DNA of 33,823 nt from Streptomyces sp. 8K308 (GTDB taxonomy: Bacteria; Actinomycetota; Actinomycetes; Streptomycetales; Streptomycetaceae): the NCBI RefSeq assembly GCF_004348315.1, contig NZ_SMKC01000048.1, positions 1 to 33,823 on the forward strand, in the 5' to 3' direction. Position numbers and translations under genes: made by a program. Position 1 is the first letter of the stretch, and each line of letters starts with the position of its first letter. The notes beneath the pieces are model-generated. The model ran no database searches. It had not been told where the DNA came from and saw only the letters and a program-made list of their open reading frames with translations. This document shows positions 6,611 through 14,758 of this stretch, piece after piece.

Positions 6611-7230
6611 GTCTCGCGGTCAGTGCTGTCGCCGGGCGAGCAGTCGGCGTCGTGCCGCAGTCGTTCGGCGACGCGCCGCCGGACGTCGCCCATGCTGATG
6701 CCGGGGCCGCGCGGGTCGACCTTCCCCGGCTGCCACTCCAGGTGGCCGATCACGCTCGTGTCGCCGTCCTTGCCCCAGCCGTGCGCGCGGCAGAGGGCCG
6801 CGGAGGCGCGCACGATGGCCTCGACCTGGGCGGCGGGCCAGGTGTCCTTGTTGTCGCCGAGGTTGACGCACTCGAAGCCGTAGAAGTGCGTGTTGCCGTC
6901 GGTGTCGGTCTCGTTGTCGGCTGGCAGGTCGCGCTCGGCGATGACGGCGGCCAGCACGTCGCCGTCGCCCCTGCCCGCGTGGTTGGCGCGGCCGTGGCCG
7001 ACGAGATACACCGTGCCGTCCTTGGCGATCACGCCGTGGCACAGCGGGCCCGGCAGGTCGGAGCGGCCGTTGTAGCACAGGGCCACCGAGGAGTCGGTGC
7101 CCGAGGTGACCGTGTGATGGATCATCACGCCGTGCACCGGACCCCAGGCGCCGGCCCGGTTGCGGTTGTGCGTCCCTCGACCGGCTGCTCCAGGAACGCG
7201 CCACTCCCAGATAGCCGTTTCAAGATCCAC
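6409..7230 (-). CDS. N-acetylmuramoyl-L-alanine amidase-like (PGRP/Amidase_2)
   Basis: 273 residues in the ground frame. The core is clear: HNRNRAGAWGPVHGVMIHHT gives the first zinc histidine, CHGVIAKDGTVYLVGHGRAN with HAG the second strand region, FYGFECVNLGD the central strand, and GHLEWQPGKVDPRGPG the C-terminal histidine and DPRG motif. Such enzymes cut the amide bond between muramic acid and the stem peptide. The first 20 residues are not like the family (members usually have a longer N-terminal region). GTG 7230 is a weak choice, and the 5' end may have been lost at the att junction at 7267-7358. From 6610 on, the frame reads antisense-like sequence while the collagen-like tail runs in the -1 frame. 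Confidence 0.75.
   Translation of the reverse strand: MDLETAIWEWRVPGAAGRGTHNRNRAGAWGPVHGVMIHHTVTSGTDSSVALCYNGRSDLPGPLCHGVIAKDGTVYLVGHGRANHAGRGDGDVLAAVIAERDLPADNETDTDGNTHFYGFECVNLGDNKDTWPAAQVEAIVRASAALCRAHGWGKDGDTSVIGHLEWQPGKVDPRGPGISMGDVRRRVAERLRHDADCSPGDSTDRETGNDTRPVGRGELATAARTEPRASQVRRAPQAPPGWTAQTAPEALLVHPVWRASRGPGTAGRAGSGG
6604..6610 (-). promoter_or_regulatory. GGGAAAC slippery heptamer
   Basis: On the minus strand the heptamer is read G GGA AAC in the amidase frame, exactly the X XXY YYZ arrangement for -1 slippage. The -1 frame is stopped about 15 bases upstream and open downstream into the Gly-X-Y tail. No structure prediction was possible. Confidence 0.35.
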
Positions 7231-7247
7231 TCCCAGCTCACTCCCAG
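7202..7247. repeat. Three CACTCCCAG repeats beside the tRNA fragment
   Basis: CACTCCCAG occurs at 7202-7210, 7228-7236 and 7239-7247. On the other side of the tRNA fragment GGCTCCCCG and GGCTCCCAG occur at 7462-7482. Short repeats flanking an att core are typical arm sites of tyrosine integrases, so that is my reading; no integrase gene is in the window. Confidence 0.4.
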
Positions 7248-7266
7248 GCTCTTTTCGAGACGCAAA

Positions 7267-7297
7267 GAGGCCCCCTCCCGAATAGGGAGGGGGCCTC
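7267..7297 (-). terminator. Terminator downstream of the tRNA-Pro fragment
   Basis: A perfect 13-bp stem, GAGGCCCCCTCCC (7267-7279) with its inverse (7285-7297), and a 5-base loop. Read on the minus strand it follows the tRNA 3' end by 18 bases and is followed by TTT, as expected for the native tRNA terminator. Confidence 0.8.
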
Positions 7298-7314
7298 TCA
7301 CCTGCTGTTTCACC

Positions 7315-7358
7315 GTCGGGGTGGCGGGATTTGAACCCACGACCTCTTCGTCCCGAAT
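7315..7358 (-). tRNA. 3' half of a tRNA-Pro (CGG) gene, probable att site
   Basis: Read on the minus strand, the segment contains an anticodon loop TTCGGGA, variable bases AGGTC, T-arm GTGGG-TTCAAAT-CCCGC, acceptor strand CACCCCG and discriminator A. CCA is not encoded. The 5' half is absent: bases before the anticodon loop do not pair with CGAAG. A 3'-half tRNA repeat is the usual mark left by integration into a tRNA gene, and tRNA-Pro is the known target of pSAM2-type Streptomyces elements. Since the native terminator lies at lower coordinates, the inserted DNA should extend to the right. Confidence 0.8.
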
Positions 7359-8019
7359 GAGGTCCGGTTGGTGAGCCTGCCAGCAGCGACGACATTTCCG
7401 CAGGTCAGACGCGGGGAACGGTTGGTCTCGCGTAGGCTCGAAGGGGCTCGGGGAGCGGGTTGGCTCCCCGATGGCTCCCAGTATCGTCTCCGAACGGCTG
7501 CAGGGGCCACCTCATTCTGCGGTGCTGGCTCACATGAGTCCTCCACCTGCCGCCCTTTGAGAGGAGCCTCAGAGTCCGCCCACGAAGATTGGACTCGGTA
7601 GACGCCGACCGCGAATTCTCTCACCGCGTGATAGCGGGACATCAGAAAGTGCATGCGCGAGTGCGCAAGGAATGCTGTGTGCGACGAGCGGCCTGCGAGC
7701 GCGTACAAGGCGAGGTTGCCAGCCGCTGACGCGGCACTCCTCGAACGCATGATCTAAGATCGAGTTTCAGCCTGTGCGGCAAATGTAGCGGCCCGGAGGC
7801 GGCGAGTCAACGAGTCGGGCCTAACTCTCATATTGGCCCTCCTGGGAAGCATTCCGGCAGTCAGCCTTAAAAGGCGTTGAGTAGCCGTAAATCGAACTTC
7901 CGCTTGCGCTCGGTAGATCTGCTGTCCTAGCTTTCTTGCACTGGGTCGAGGGGGCGGGGAACAGCATCGCTCGGCGTCCAGGAAACTCGTTTTTGATTTC
8001 AGGGGAGGGCGTCTTCAGC
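7359..8019. other. Intergenic region upstream of the sigma operon
   Basis: I find no supportable gene in these 660 bases. An 8-bp hairpin (CGGGGAGC/GCTCCCCG) lies at 7449-7470. The last 150 bases are noticeably richer in A and T (for example around 7740-7940) and presumably hold the promoter of the sigma operon, but I could not assign -35 and -10 boxes with confidence. A minus-strand frame from 7750 into the tRNA fragment is ordinary readthrough. Confidence 0.4.
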
Positions 8020-9195
8020 GTGGAAGACGTGATCGAAGCCTGCGTCGAGGCGTTGCTGGAGGACAGTGAGCGCCTTGGCCGACTTGAGCGCGCTCACGTA
8101 GTGCAGGTGGCCAGCCGCCGGGGTATTGATCCACAGCGGTTGGGCCGTGTCCTGGCCGTCCTGCGTGAGCACGGGGTGCTGAGCGAAGAAGCGCAGAACA
8201 ACGCTTTGGCCAGTGGCGGAGCCGAGGCGGACGCCAGGCCCACGGGATTCAGCGGTCGAGAACAGTCGGACGCCTACCCGGGGCGGCTGGGACGTCATCG
8301 GATCCTGGCGGCCGAGGAAGAGGTGGCGCTGGGGCGACGCATCCAGATGGGGCTGCGGGCGGAGGAGTCTCTGAGGACGGAAGAGCCCGCGGTCGACTGT
8401 GAGGCGTCCGGTGATGTGGCTGAGCTGATTCGTGACGGCGAGGAAGCTCGCAAGACACTGGTCCGGCACAACGTACGCCTTGCTATCGACATCGCGAGGC
8501 GCTATCTGCCGAGTGCTGGCGACCTGGAACTGGATGACTTGATCCAGGAAGGGGTTCTCGGTCTCAACCGCGCGGCGGAGAAGTTCGATCCGACCATGGG
8601 TTACAAGTTCTCGACGTACGCGAGTTGGTGGGTGCGGCAGTCGGTAACCCGGGCCATCGCGAACACCGGCTCCGTGGTGCGCTTGCCGGTGCATGTCCGT
8701 GACGACCTGCGCCGCGTGGAGCAGTACGCGCGACGTTTCGAGGAGCGCAATGGGCGCTCCGCCACCGTGGTGGAACTGGCCGAGGGGTTGGGGGAGAAGC
8801 CGGAGAATATCCGCGCACTGCTGGACTACTCCGCCCCGGTTATCCACCTGGATGTTCCGGTAGACGAGGAGGGCGGCGCCACGCTCGGCGATTTGGTACT
8901 CGCATCCAAGGTGGAACGGCCGGAGGACGAGATCATTCGGCGGCTCTTGAAGGATCAGATCTTGGGGACGATCGGCGCCATGCTCACTGACGCCGACCCA
9001 CGCTTGGCGCGGTTGTTGGAGGGACGGTTCGGCCTGGACGGCGAGGATCCCATGACGCTGGAGGCGCTGGGCAAGGAATTCGGCTGCACTCGTGAGCGAG
9101 TGCGGCAACTGGAGAAGAAATTGCTCGAGCGTCTGCGGGATAGCTGCCGCCTTAAGCGGCTGACGCTGGAGTTTTTGGCGATGGAGGCGGCGTGA
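8020..9195 (+). CDS. Sigma-70 family factor (RpoD-like) of the DISARM-type operon
   Basis: 391 residues with all sigma regions. Residues 1-60 resemble region 1.1; region 1.2 lies about 84-115 (LAAEEEVALGRRIQMG). Region 2 is at 146-218, including NVRLAIDIARRYLPSAGDLE, DDLIQEGVLGLNRAAEKFDP and FSTYASWWVRQSVTRAI. Region 3 is near 225-300. Region 4 is near 325-385 with LEALGKEFGCTRERVRQLEK. This is a group 1/2-type factor, not an ECF factor. GTG 8020 is chosen because GGGGAGG lies 10 bases upstream; an in-frame TTG at 7936 lacks one. Its TGA overlaps the helicase GTG by 4 bases, so the two are coupled. It likely directs RNA polymerase to defence genes, its own operon included, but targets are unknown. 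Confidence 0.92.
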   Translation: MEDVIEACVEALLEDSERLGRLERAHVVQVASRRGIDPQRLGRVLAVLREHGVLSEEAQNNALASGGAEADARPTGFSGREQSDAYPGRLGRHRILAAEEEVALGRRIQMGLRAEESLRTEEPAVDCEASGDVAELIRDGEEARKTLVRHNVRLAIDIARRYLPSAGDLELDDLIQEGVLGLNRAAEKFDPTMGYKFSTYASWWVRQSVTRAIANTGSVVRLPVHVRDDLRRVEQYARRFEERNGRSATVVELAEGLGEKPENIRALLDYSAPVIHLDVPVDEEGGATLGDLVLASKVERPEDEIIRRLLKDQILGTIGAMLTDADPRLARLLEGRFGLDGEDPMTLEALGKEFGCTRERVRQLEKKLLERLRDSCRLKRLTLEFLAMEAA

Positions 9196-12100
9196 CGCAG
9201 GACGCGGTGGATGCACAGAGCCGGTTCGTGGACTGGCTCGACAGCCAGGTAACCGCGGAGGGTCGAGGCGATCGGGACGACGTCCTGGACGCGGACCCTG
9301 CCGGGGTGTACTGGTTGGGCCGGCTGGCTCCGGAAAGCGAGGCGGCCACAGTACGCAGGGAGCGGCGCATGGACCCATGCGCGATTGGCCTGCGAGTGCG
9401 GCCTGAGGGCGAGGGGCCATGGACCTTGCGGGCGCGCGTGCGGGCGCTGGCCTGGAACCAGGTGCGGGGTTCGGAGGGACGAGGCGAGAAGTGGGAGAAG
9501 ACGGCGTCGATCGACGTAGTGTTGCCGATCGAAGTCCCCTTGGGCGCTGCGGGAGCGGCCTTCGGCGGGCGCCAGATCGCCGAGGCCCTTGATGCCGCGG
9601 GGGCGGTGGGCTCGTGTGCGGAAGTGCGCGTGACAGATGAGTCCTGGCGCGGCAGTCCTGAGCTCGTAGTGGAACTCGTGAACACCACGCCTGAGGGTTC
9701 ACGTCAGCGAGGCGAGCGCCATCTCTTCGAGGTGGAACTGACGGTCCTCGACCTGTTGACCACTCCCTTCCTGCTCGAATCCCTGCCCGAGAGTTTTCGC
9801 TACGACCGGCGCCTGCCGGCCATCGGCATCAACTGTGGCGTTGCTGTCCGGAGCGCCAATGAACTTGTAACGACCGATCAGGTGGTTGTTGATCGATACC
9901 GTCCTGAATACACCTTTGAGCGAACCGACGCACGGCTCCTGCCGTTGACCTTCGAGAACCTTGCCCAAGAACCGGTGGCCACCCTCGCGCGACTGGTGGA
10001 GGCGTACGAGGCATGGGGGCTTGAGCACTGGTCTTCGGAAGCCTTGCAACGCCGCGCCACAGAGGAATCTTGGAAGCCGGAGATGCTTCAAGAAGCCGTG
10101 GAAGCCGCTGCGGAGCATACGGCCGAACTCCAGCGGCTACGTGCGGGCGCGGCCGTTCTGGAACGGGACGCCGATCTACGCCAAGCCTTCCAGCTCATGA
10201 ACCGTGCCATGCGCCGCGCGGCCCGTGGGCGCTACGCCGGCTGGCGCCCGTTCCAGATCGGCTTCATCCTCTCAGTGCTGCCCTCCCTGGTGAATGAAGG
10301 TGAAGACTGGCAGCAGGTGGAGATCGTGTGGTTCGCCACCGGTGGCGGCAAGACCGAGACGTATCTCGGTCTGCTCGTCCTAGCCGCCTTTTACGATCGG
10401 CTACGCGGGAAGCTCGCAGGCATCACGGCCTGGAGTCGATTCCCGCTACGCATGCTGTCCCTCCAGCAGACCCAGCGCTTCGCGGATGCCCTGGCCGCAG
10501 CCGAGCTGGTGCGTCGCGAATGCATGATCGGTGGAGAGCCTATTTCCCTGGGTTACTTCATCGGCGCTGGCGCGACCCCGAACGAAGTCCCTACCGCGCC
10601 CACCGATCACAACCCCATCGACGTGGACGAACCTCGTATGGCGGACCGTTACCAGGTCCTCACCGCCTGCCCATTCTGCGGGTCCAAGGAGATCCGCATG
10701 AAGTTCCACCGCGGTGACTGGACCCTGCGTCACCTGTGCGTCGCGACTGGGTGCCCCAGCGAAGGCAAGCCGCTACCGGTGTACGTCGTCGACCAGGAGA
10801 TCTATCGCTTCCTGCCCACCGTTGTTATCGGCACGCTGGACAAGGCCGCTCTGATCGCCATGCAGGGAGGCATGCGGGGATTCTTCGAGGGGCCGGCCGG
10901 GCGCTGTTCACGTCCCGGCCATGGGTTCACTTACGCGAAGCGAGCCAAACGGCCAACCGGCTGTCTGGTCCCCGATTGTCCTGGTGACACCACCCCCCTG
11001 GCAGCTCGGGACCGTGCGCGATTCGCCCCCTCCTTCCGACTGCAAGACGAACTGCACCTGCTCCGGGACTCCCTCGGCGCGGTGGACTCTCACTACGAGT
11101 CGTTGCTGGACGCCTTGCAGACGGAACTCACCGGCCGAGCCCCGAAAATCATCGCCTCGTCGGCGACTCTCACTGGATTTGAGCGCCAGGTGAAGGTCCT
11201 GTACAACCGACGAGGGCGTGTCTTCCCGGTTCCAGGGCCTTCCGCTCGCGAGTCCTTTTGGTCTCGTGAGACGGATCGGCTGCTGCGCAGGTTCGTCGCG
11301 GTGTGGCCGCGCGGGGTCACACTCGAGTGGGTTTCAGACCGTACTACGACCATCCTCCAGCAGTCCGTACGCCGCCTGCTCGACGAGCCCCAGGCCGTAT
11401 GCGCTCAGGCAGGCGTCGACCTCGTCCACGTGCCCATGCTCCTGAACCTCTACGGCACTCATGTCGTGTATGGCAATACCGTGCGCGATGTCGAGGCCGC
11501 CCGGCGCTCTCTCGGAACCCAGGTCCCCGTAAGCCCACTCAACGCCGCCCAACTCACAGGGCAGACTCCTTTCGAAGAAGTGCGCGAGACCCTGCAGCGC
11601 CTCTTGCGCCCGGAGGCCAACTTTCTGGAGCGCCTGCACGTCGTCACTGCGTCCTCGATGATCTCGCACGGCGTGGACGTCGACCGGCTGAACGTGATGA
11701 CGGTGCTCGGTGTGCCGCTGACAACCGCGGAGTTCATTCAGGCTACGGCCCGCGTAGGACGCGCTCATCCCGGCTTGGTTTACGTCATCCACAAGATCGG
11801 CCGCGAACGAGACTCCGCCGTCTTCTCCCAGTTCCGGCCCTTCATCGAGCAGGGCGACCGCTTCGTGGAACCCATTCCCATCACCCGCGCCAGCCGTCGT
11901 GTACTGGAGTTGACTACCAGCGCGGCAATCGAGTCCCGCCGTCTGTTCGTCCACGAACCGCGTTCTGCTGGCGGACGGTTGACCACCGTGGACCTGCTTC
12001 GCAAGTTCACCACCCAGACAGGCTTGACCGCCGAGGAGGAGGCCAGAGCTTGCGCCGCCGCCCTGGGCGTGGCTGAACAACACCATCTGGCCTTCTCCGA

Positions 12101-12242
12101 CGTTTCCCGGCAGCTCGAGACTTACTTCATGCGCCTCGAGAACCCCGGAGACGGAGCCAAGTGGCCCAACCAGCTGCTCGCGCGCGCCCCCATGCGTTCC
12201 CTGCGCGATGTCGAAGCCCAGATCCCCGTCAGCGACGACTAA
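9192..12242 (+). CDS. drmA: DrmA-like helicase-related protein (DISARM core)
   Basis: 1016 residues. A helicase core occupies the second half: motif I TGGGKTETYLGL near 381-392, motif II as LQDELHLL near 615-622 (DELH rather than DEAH), motif III SSATLTGFERQ near 654, and motif VI QATARVGRAHPG near 849. The TGGGKTE and QDELHL forms are those of DrmA, the DISARM helicase. A cysteine cluster (CPFC ... C ... GCPSE, near 493-520) suggests a bound zinc between motifs I and II. The N-terminal 370 residues are not recognised. GTG 9192 overlaps the sigma stop. In DISARM, DrmA works with DrmB on incoming DNA. The symbol rests on motifs alone. Confidence 0.85.
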   Translation: MTQDAVDAQSRFVDWLDSQVTAEGRGDRDDVLDADPAGVYWLGRLAPESEAATVRRERRMDPCAIGLRVRPEGEGPWTLRARVRALAWNQVRGSEGRGEKWEKTASIDVVLPIEVPLGAAGAAFGGRQIAEALDAAGAVGSCAEVRVTDESWRGSPELVVELVNTTPEGSRQRGERHLFEVELTVLDLLTTPFLLESLPESFRYDRRLPAIGINCGVAVRSANELVTTDQVVVDRYRPEYTFERTDARLLPLTFENLAQEPVATLARLVEAYEAWGLEHWSSEALQRRATEESWKPEMLQEAVEAAAEHTAELQRLRAGAAVLERDADLRQAFQLMNRAMRRAARGRYAGWRPFQIGFILSVLPSLVNEGEDWQQVEIVWFATGGGKTETYLGLLVLAAFYDRLRGKLAGITAWSRFPLRMLSLQQTQRFADALAAAELVRRECMIGGEPISLGYFIGAGATPNEVPTAPTDHNPIDVDEPRMADRYQVLTACPFCGSKEIRMKFHRGDWTLRHLCVATGCPSEGKPLPVYVVDQEIYRFLPTVVIGTLDKAALIAMQGGMRGFFEGPAGRCSRPGHGFTYAKRAKRPTGCLVPDCPGDTTPLAARDRARFAPSFRLQDELHLLRDSLGAVDSHYESLLDALQTELTGRAPKIIASSATLTGFERQVKVLYNRRGRVFPVPGPSARESFWSRETDRLLRRFVAVWPRGVTLEWVSDRTTTILQQSVRRLLDEPQAVCAQAGVDLVHVPMLLNLYGTHVVYGNTVRDVEAARRSLGTQVPVSPLNAAQLTGQTPFEEVRETLQRLLRPEANFLERLHVVTASSMISHGVDVDRLNVMTVLGVPLTTAEFIQATARVGRAHPGLVYVIHKIGRERDSAVFSQFRPFIEQGDRFVEPIPITRASRRVLELTTSAAIESRRLFVHEPRSAGGRLTTVDLLRKFTTQTGLTAEEEARACAAALGVAEQHHLAFSDVSRQLETYFMRLENPGDGAKWPNQLLARAPMRSLRDVEAQIPVSDD

Positions 12243-12261
12243 TCACAGGGAAGGCACAGCG

Positions 12262-14016
12262 ATGAAGGACGAGCGCAGCGGATCCCAGATCCTCTACAGC
12301 TTCCTCCCGCAGCAGACCGCTGACCTCAAGGGCGGAATCTGGCGCACCACCGAATGGAAGGACCCGCGCCCCGTTGATGTCGAGGACTCGATCATCAGAG
12401 GCCGCCTAATCTCCGAACTCGAGGGCTGGGTGGGCCGCGGCTTGGACGCCACTGCGGTGAACTACCTGCGCGCGGGCGGTCCGGTCGAAGTCGTCGGCGT
12501 TAATCCCGAACGAGGAGTGCGCGTCGAGCGCTTTCCCTTGGTATGGGTGTGCAGAGTGTGCCGGCGTGTAGAGACCGGCGCCGCCAAGACCTGCCAGTGC
12601 GGGAATAATCACTGGCGACAGCTGCACTTCGTCGGATTCCACGATTGTGGACTGCTGGAGCAACCAGCGATTCCTCTATGCCGTGAGCATCGGCAGGTCC
12701 GCATGCCCCATCAGTCGAGCATGGACGCCGCGCGCATCCGATTCGAGTGCCCCGTCTGCCAGAAGGAGATCCAGAAAGGCTTCGCATGGCGCAAGTGTCC
12801 CTGCGGGCGTAGGTACTCCGAGGCCAAGAACGCTGAGTACCTGCGCTACAACGTCCATCGATCCGCCAGCGTTTATACGCCCCAGACCTTCACGCAAATC
12901 AACCCAGCAAGCCGCGCCGCGATGCGCCGTGTAACCGAGTCTGGGGGACCGCGTCGTGCCTTGGTTTGGGCCTTGGGTGGTTTTGAGGACTCCCGGCCAG
13001 GCGCGGGCCGCCAGACCGAGACCTCCCTAGTCGACCAGCTCGTCGCTTCTGGGCTGACCCGCGCGGTTGCCGAGAAGATGGCCGCTGTGGCTGGCGAAGC
13101 AGGTGAACTGGGTGCTGAGGAAGACCTCGGCGAACTCGCCAGTGCCCCCAGCCTGCAAATCGAGGCCGCTGAACGGGAGGCCGTAGACGTCGCCTTGGCG
13201 GCGACCGAGAAGGGCTCCCGCCAGCGCATTGCCGACCTCATCACCCCTGCGACTCCGCTCGCCGTTCGAACCCGCTATGAAGGCGATTATCCTGCGGCTC
13301 TGCGGCGCGCTGGCCTTTCGGGGGTGGATCTGTTCACAGATTTCCCCGTCCTCAAGGCCGTATACGGGTATACAAGAGGCGGAGGCGAGCCTGGTAACTC
13401 CCGCCTTAGTCTGTTCACGGGAAAGAGCGGACGACGAATCTATGCTGATCTACGATCCACTGAGGCGCTGTTCTTCCGCCTCGATCCGCTCCTAGTCCAC
13501 ACCGTCTTGCGTCAACGCGGGCACGTGCTCCCGCCAGCAACTGACGCGCGCACCGCCCGCACTGTTCTCGCCGCCCACGTGACCCCGCCTTCTCGCTTTA
13601 GTGACCCGGAGGACGCCTCGCCTGTCGGCCGGGACCTTCTCACCCTTATCCACTCCTACGCACACCGGGCTATCCGCCAACTCGCTGTCTTCGCTGGTGT
13701 CGACCGAGAAGGACTGGGCGAATACCTCATCCCTCGACACAACGGCTTTTTCGTTTTCGCTGCCAGCCGCGGCGATTTCGTCCTGGGTGGCCTGCAAGCT
13801 GTCTTTGAGAATGACCTACACATTCTGCTCGGCAGCATCGCCGGCGCCGAATCCAGGTGTGCCATGGATCCGGCCTGCGAACGTAATGGCGGCGCTTGCC
13901 CCGCCTGTTTGCACCTAGGCGAGCCAGCGTGTGACCACTTCAATCGATACCTGAACCGCACTGCCCTTTTCGGCCCCGACGGCTTCCTCGCCACCACCGC
14001 ACACCACAAGTCATAA
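12262..14016 (+). CDS. drmB: DrmB-like DUF1998 protein (DISARM core)
   Basis: 584 residues from ATG 12262, with GGGAAGG 9 bases ahead. Two N-terminal zinc-type clusters are seen: VCRVCRRVE...CQCGN near 95-112, and CPVCQ...CPCGRR near 162-182. The C-terminal third has the DUF1998 pattern: a long helix HSYAHRAIRQLAVFAGVDRE, the strand FVFAASRGDFVLGGLQAVFE, and the cysteine set CAMDPACERNGGACPACLHL near 532. DrmB of DISARM is defined by this domain and partners DrmA, whose gene ends 19 bases upstream. It is the last gene of the operon; no phospholipase-D-type drmC follows. The central 250 residues show no known fold. Confidence 0.85.
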   Translation: MKDERSGSQILYSFLPQQTADLKGGIWRTTEWKDPRPVDVEDSIIRGRLISELEGWVGRGLDATAVNYLRAGGPVEVVGVNPERGVRVERFPLVWVCRVCRRVETGAAKTCQCGNNHWRQLHFVGFHDCGLLEQPAIPLCREHRQVRMPHQSSMDAARIRFECPVCQKEIQKGFAWRKCPCGRRYSEAKNAEYLRYNVHRSASVYTPQTFTQINPASRAAMRRVTESGGPRRALVWALGGFEDSRPGAGRQTETSLVDQLVASGLTRAVAEKMAAVAGEAGELGAEEDLGELASAPSLQIEAAEREAVDVALAATEKGSRQRIADLITPATPLAVRTRYEGDYPAALRRAGLSGVDLFTDFPVLKAVYGYTRGGGEPGNSRLSLFTGKSGRRIYADLRSTEALFFRLDPLLVHTVLRQRGHVLPPATDARTARTVLAAHVTPPSRFSDPEDASPVGRDLLTLIHSYAHRAIRQLAVFAGVDREGLGEYLIPRHNGFFVFAASRGDFVLGGLQAVFENDLHILLGSIAGAESRCAMDPACERNGGACPACLHLGEPACDHFNRYLNRTALFGPDGFLATTAHHKS

Positions 14017-14034
14017 CTTGAACGCCATCGCCTC

Positions 14035-14069
14035 GGCGCTCGCCCTTCCAGCCAGGTGGGGCGAGCGCC
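14035..14069. terminator. Bidirectional terminator between convergent defence operons
   Basis: GGCGCTCGCCC (14035-14045) pairs exactly with GGGCGAGCGCC (14059-14069), a stem of 11 bp with a 13-base loop. It lies 18 bases after the drmB-like stop and 66 bases from the stop of the converging gene. Confidence 0.7.
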
Positions 14070-14135
14070 GGCCTCATCCTCCAGGACCTTGGCCTGCGGA
14101 GCTGGGCGGCTGTGGATGATCCGGAGGGTCGTGAT

Positions 14136-14753
14136 CTATGGCATCGTGGTCAGGTCGGGATTATCGATCATGGAGCGGTGCAGGTGATCGAGATCGACGC
14201 CGCAGTGATTCGCCAGCTGAGTATGACGCTCGCGCACGTGCTGGGGGATCGTCTCGCCGTCCCTGGTCGTGATCACGATGCCGGGGCGGGTAGGTGAGTC
14301 GATGGCCTCGTTCAGCGCTGCCCAGATGAGGTCCTTCAGGACCCCGGCCTTACCCCAGCAGATGTAGCGCGTGGCGTTGCCGTCAGTGGCGAGACAGTGG
14401 TTGGGCTTGCCCTCTACCGTGTCCGGGACCACGGACCAACCAGCTCCGCAGAAGAACTGGACAACCTCGTCCGCCCCGCGGAAACGGCGGCGGACGTACG
14501 GGACGAAGTTGCCGATACCCTCCTGAGCCCTGGCGTACTCCTTCATCGGTACGTCCTTGATCCATACCCGGACGTCCTGGTCGCTGGCAAACCTTCGCAG
14601 CTCCCCGCCAATATCTGGGTCATCGAACCATCGGCGGTACTGAGCGGTCTTCCCGGGATTGCCCAGGAACTCCCAATCCAGCTCGTCGGCGGTGCGGTAC
14701 ATGCTGAGGAGGATGCGACGTCGAAGAGCTTCCGGAAGGTTGAGCTGCGGCAA
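14136..14753 (-). CDS. Unknown 205-residue protein of the GHKL/helicase operon
   Basis: I place the start at TTG 14753, 5 bases after the helicase stop. GGAG lies 8 bases before it, inside the helicase stop region. The open frame upstream of this is antisense-like, and ATG 14708 is the next alternative. The protein begins with helices (LPEALRRRILLSMYRTADEL) and has a middle part rich in aromatic residues (EEVVQFFCGAGWSVV-type, then NATRYICWGKAGVLKDLIWA). It ends in helices with three histidines (IPQHVRERHTQLANHCGVDL). No domain is recognised. Position and spacing tie it to the ATPase and nuclease-helicase. Confidence 0.75.
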   Translation of the reverse strand: MPQLNLPEALRRRILLSMYRTADELDWEFLGNPGKTAQYRRWFDDPDIGGELRRFASDQDVRVWIKDVPMKEYARAQEGIGNFVPYVRRRFRGADEVVQFFCGAGWSVVPDTVEGKPNHCLATDGNATRYICWGKAGVLKDLIWAALNEAIDSPTRPGIVITTRDGETIPQHVRERHTQLANHCGVDLDHLHRSMIDNPDLTTMP

Positions 14754-14758
14754 GGCGG

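Noticed and set aside
7310..7750. Minus-strand frame of 146 codons running into the tRNA fragment
   Set aside because: It reads through the tRNA and an untranslated region, has no protein-like domain and ends in the typical PPPRR of tRNA readthrough.
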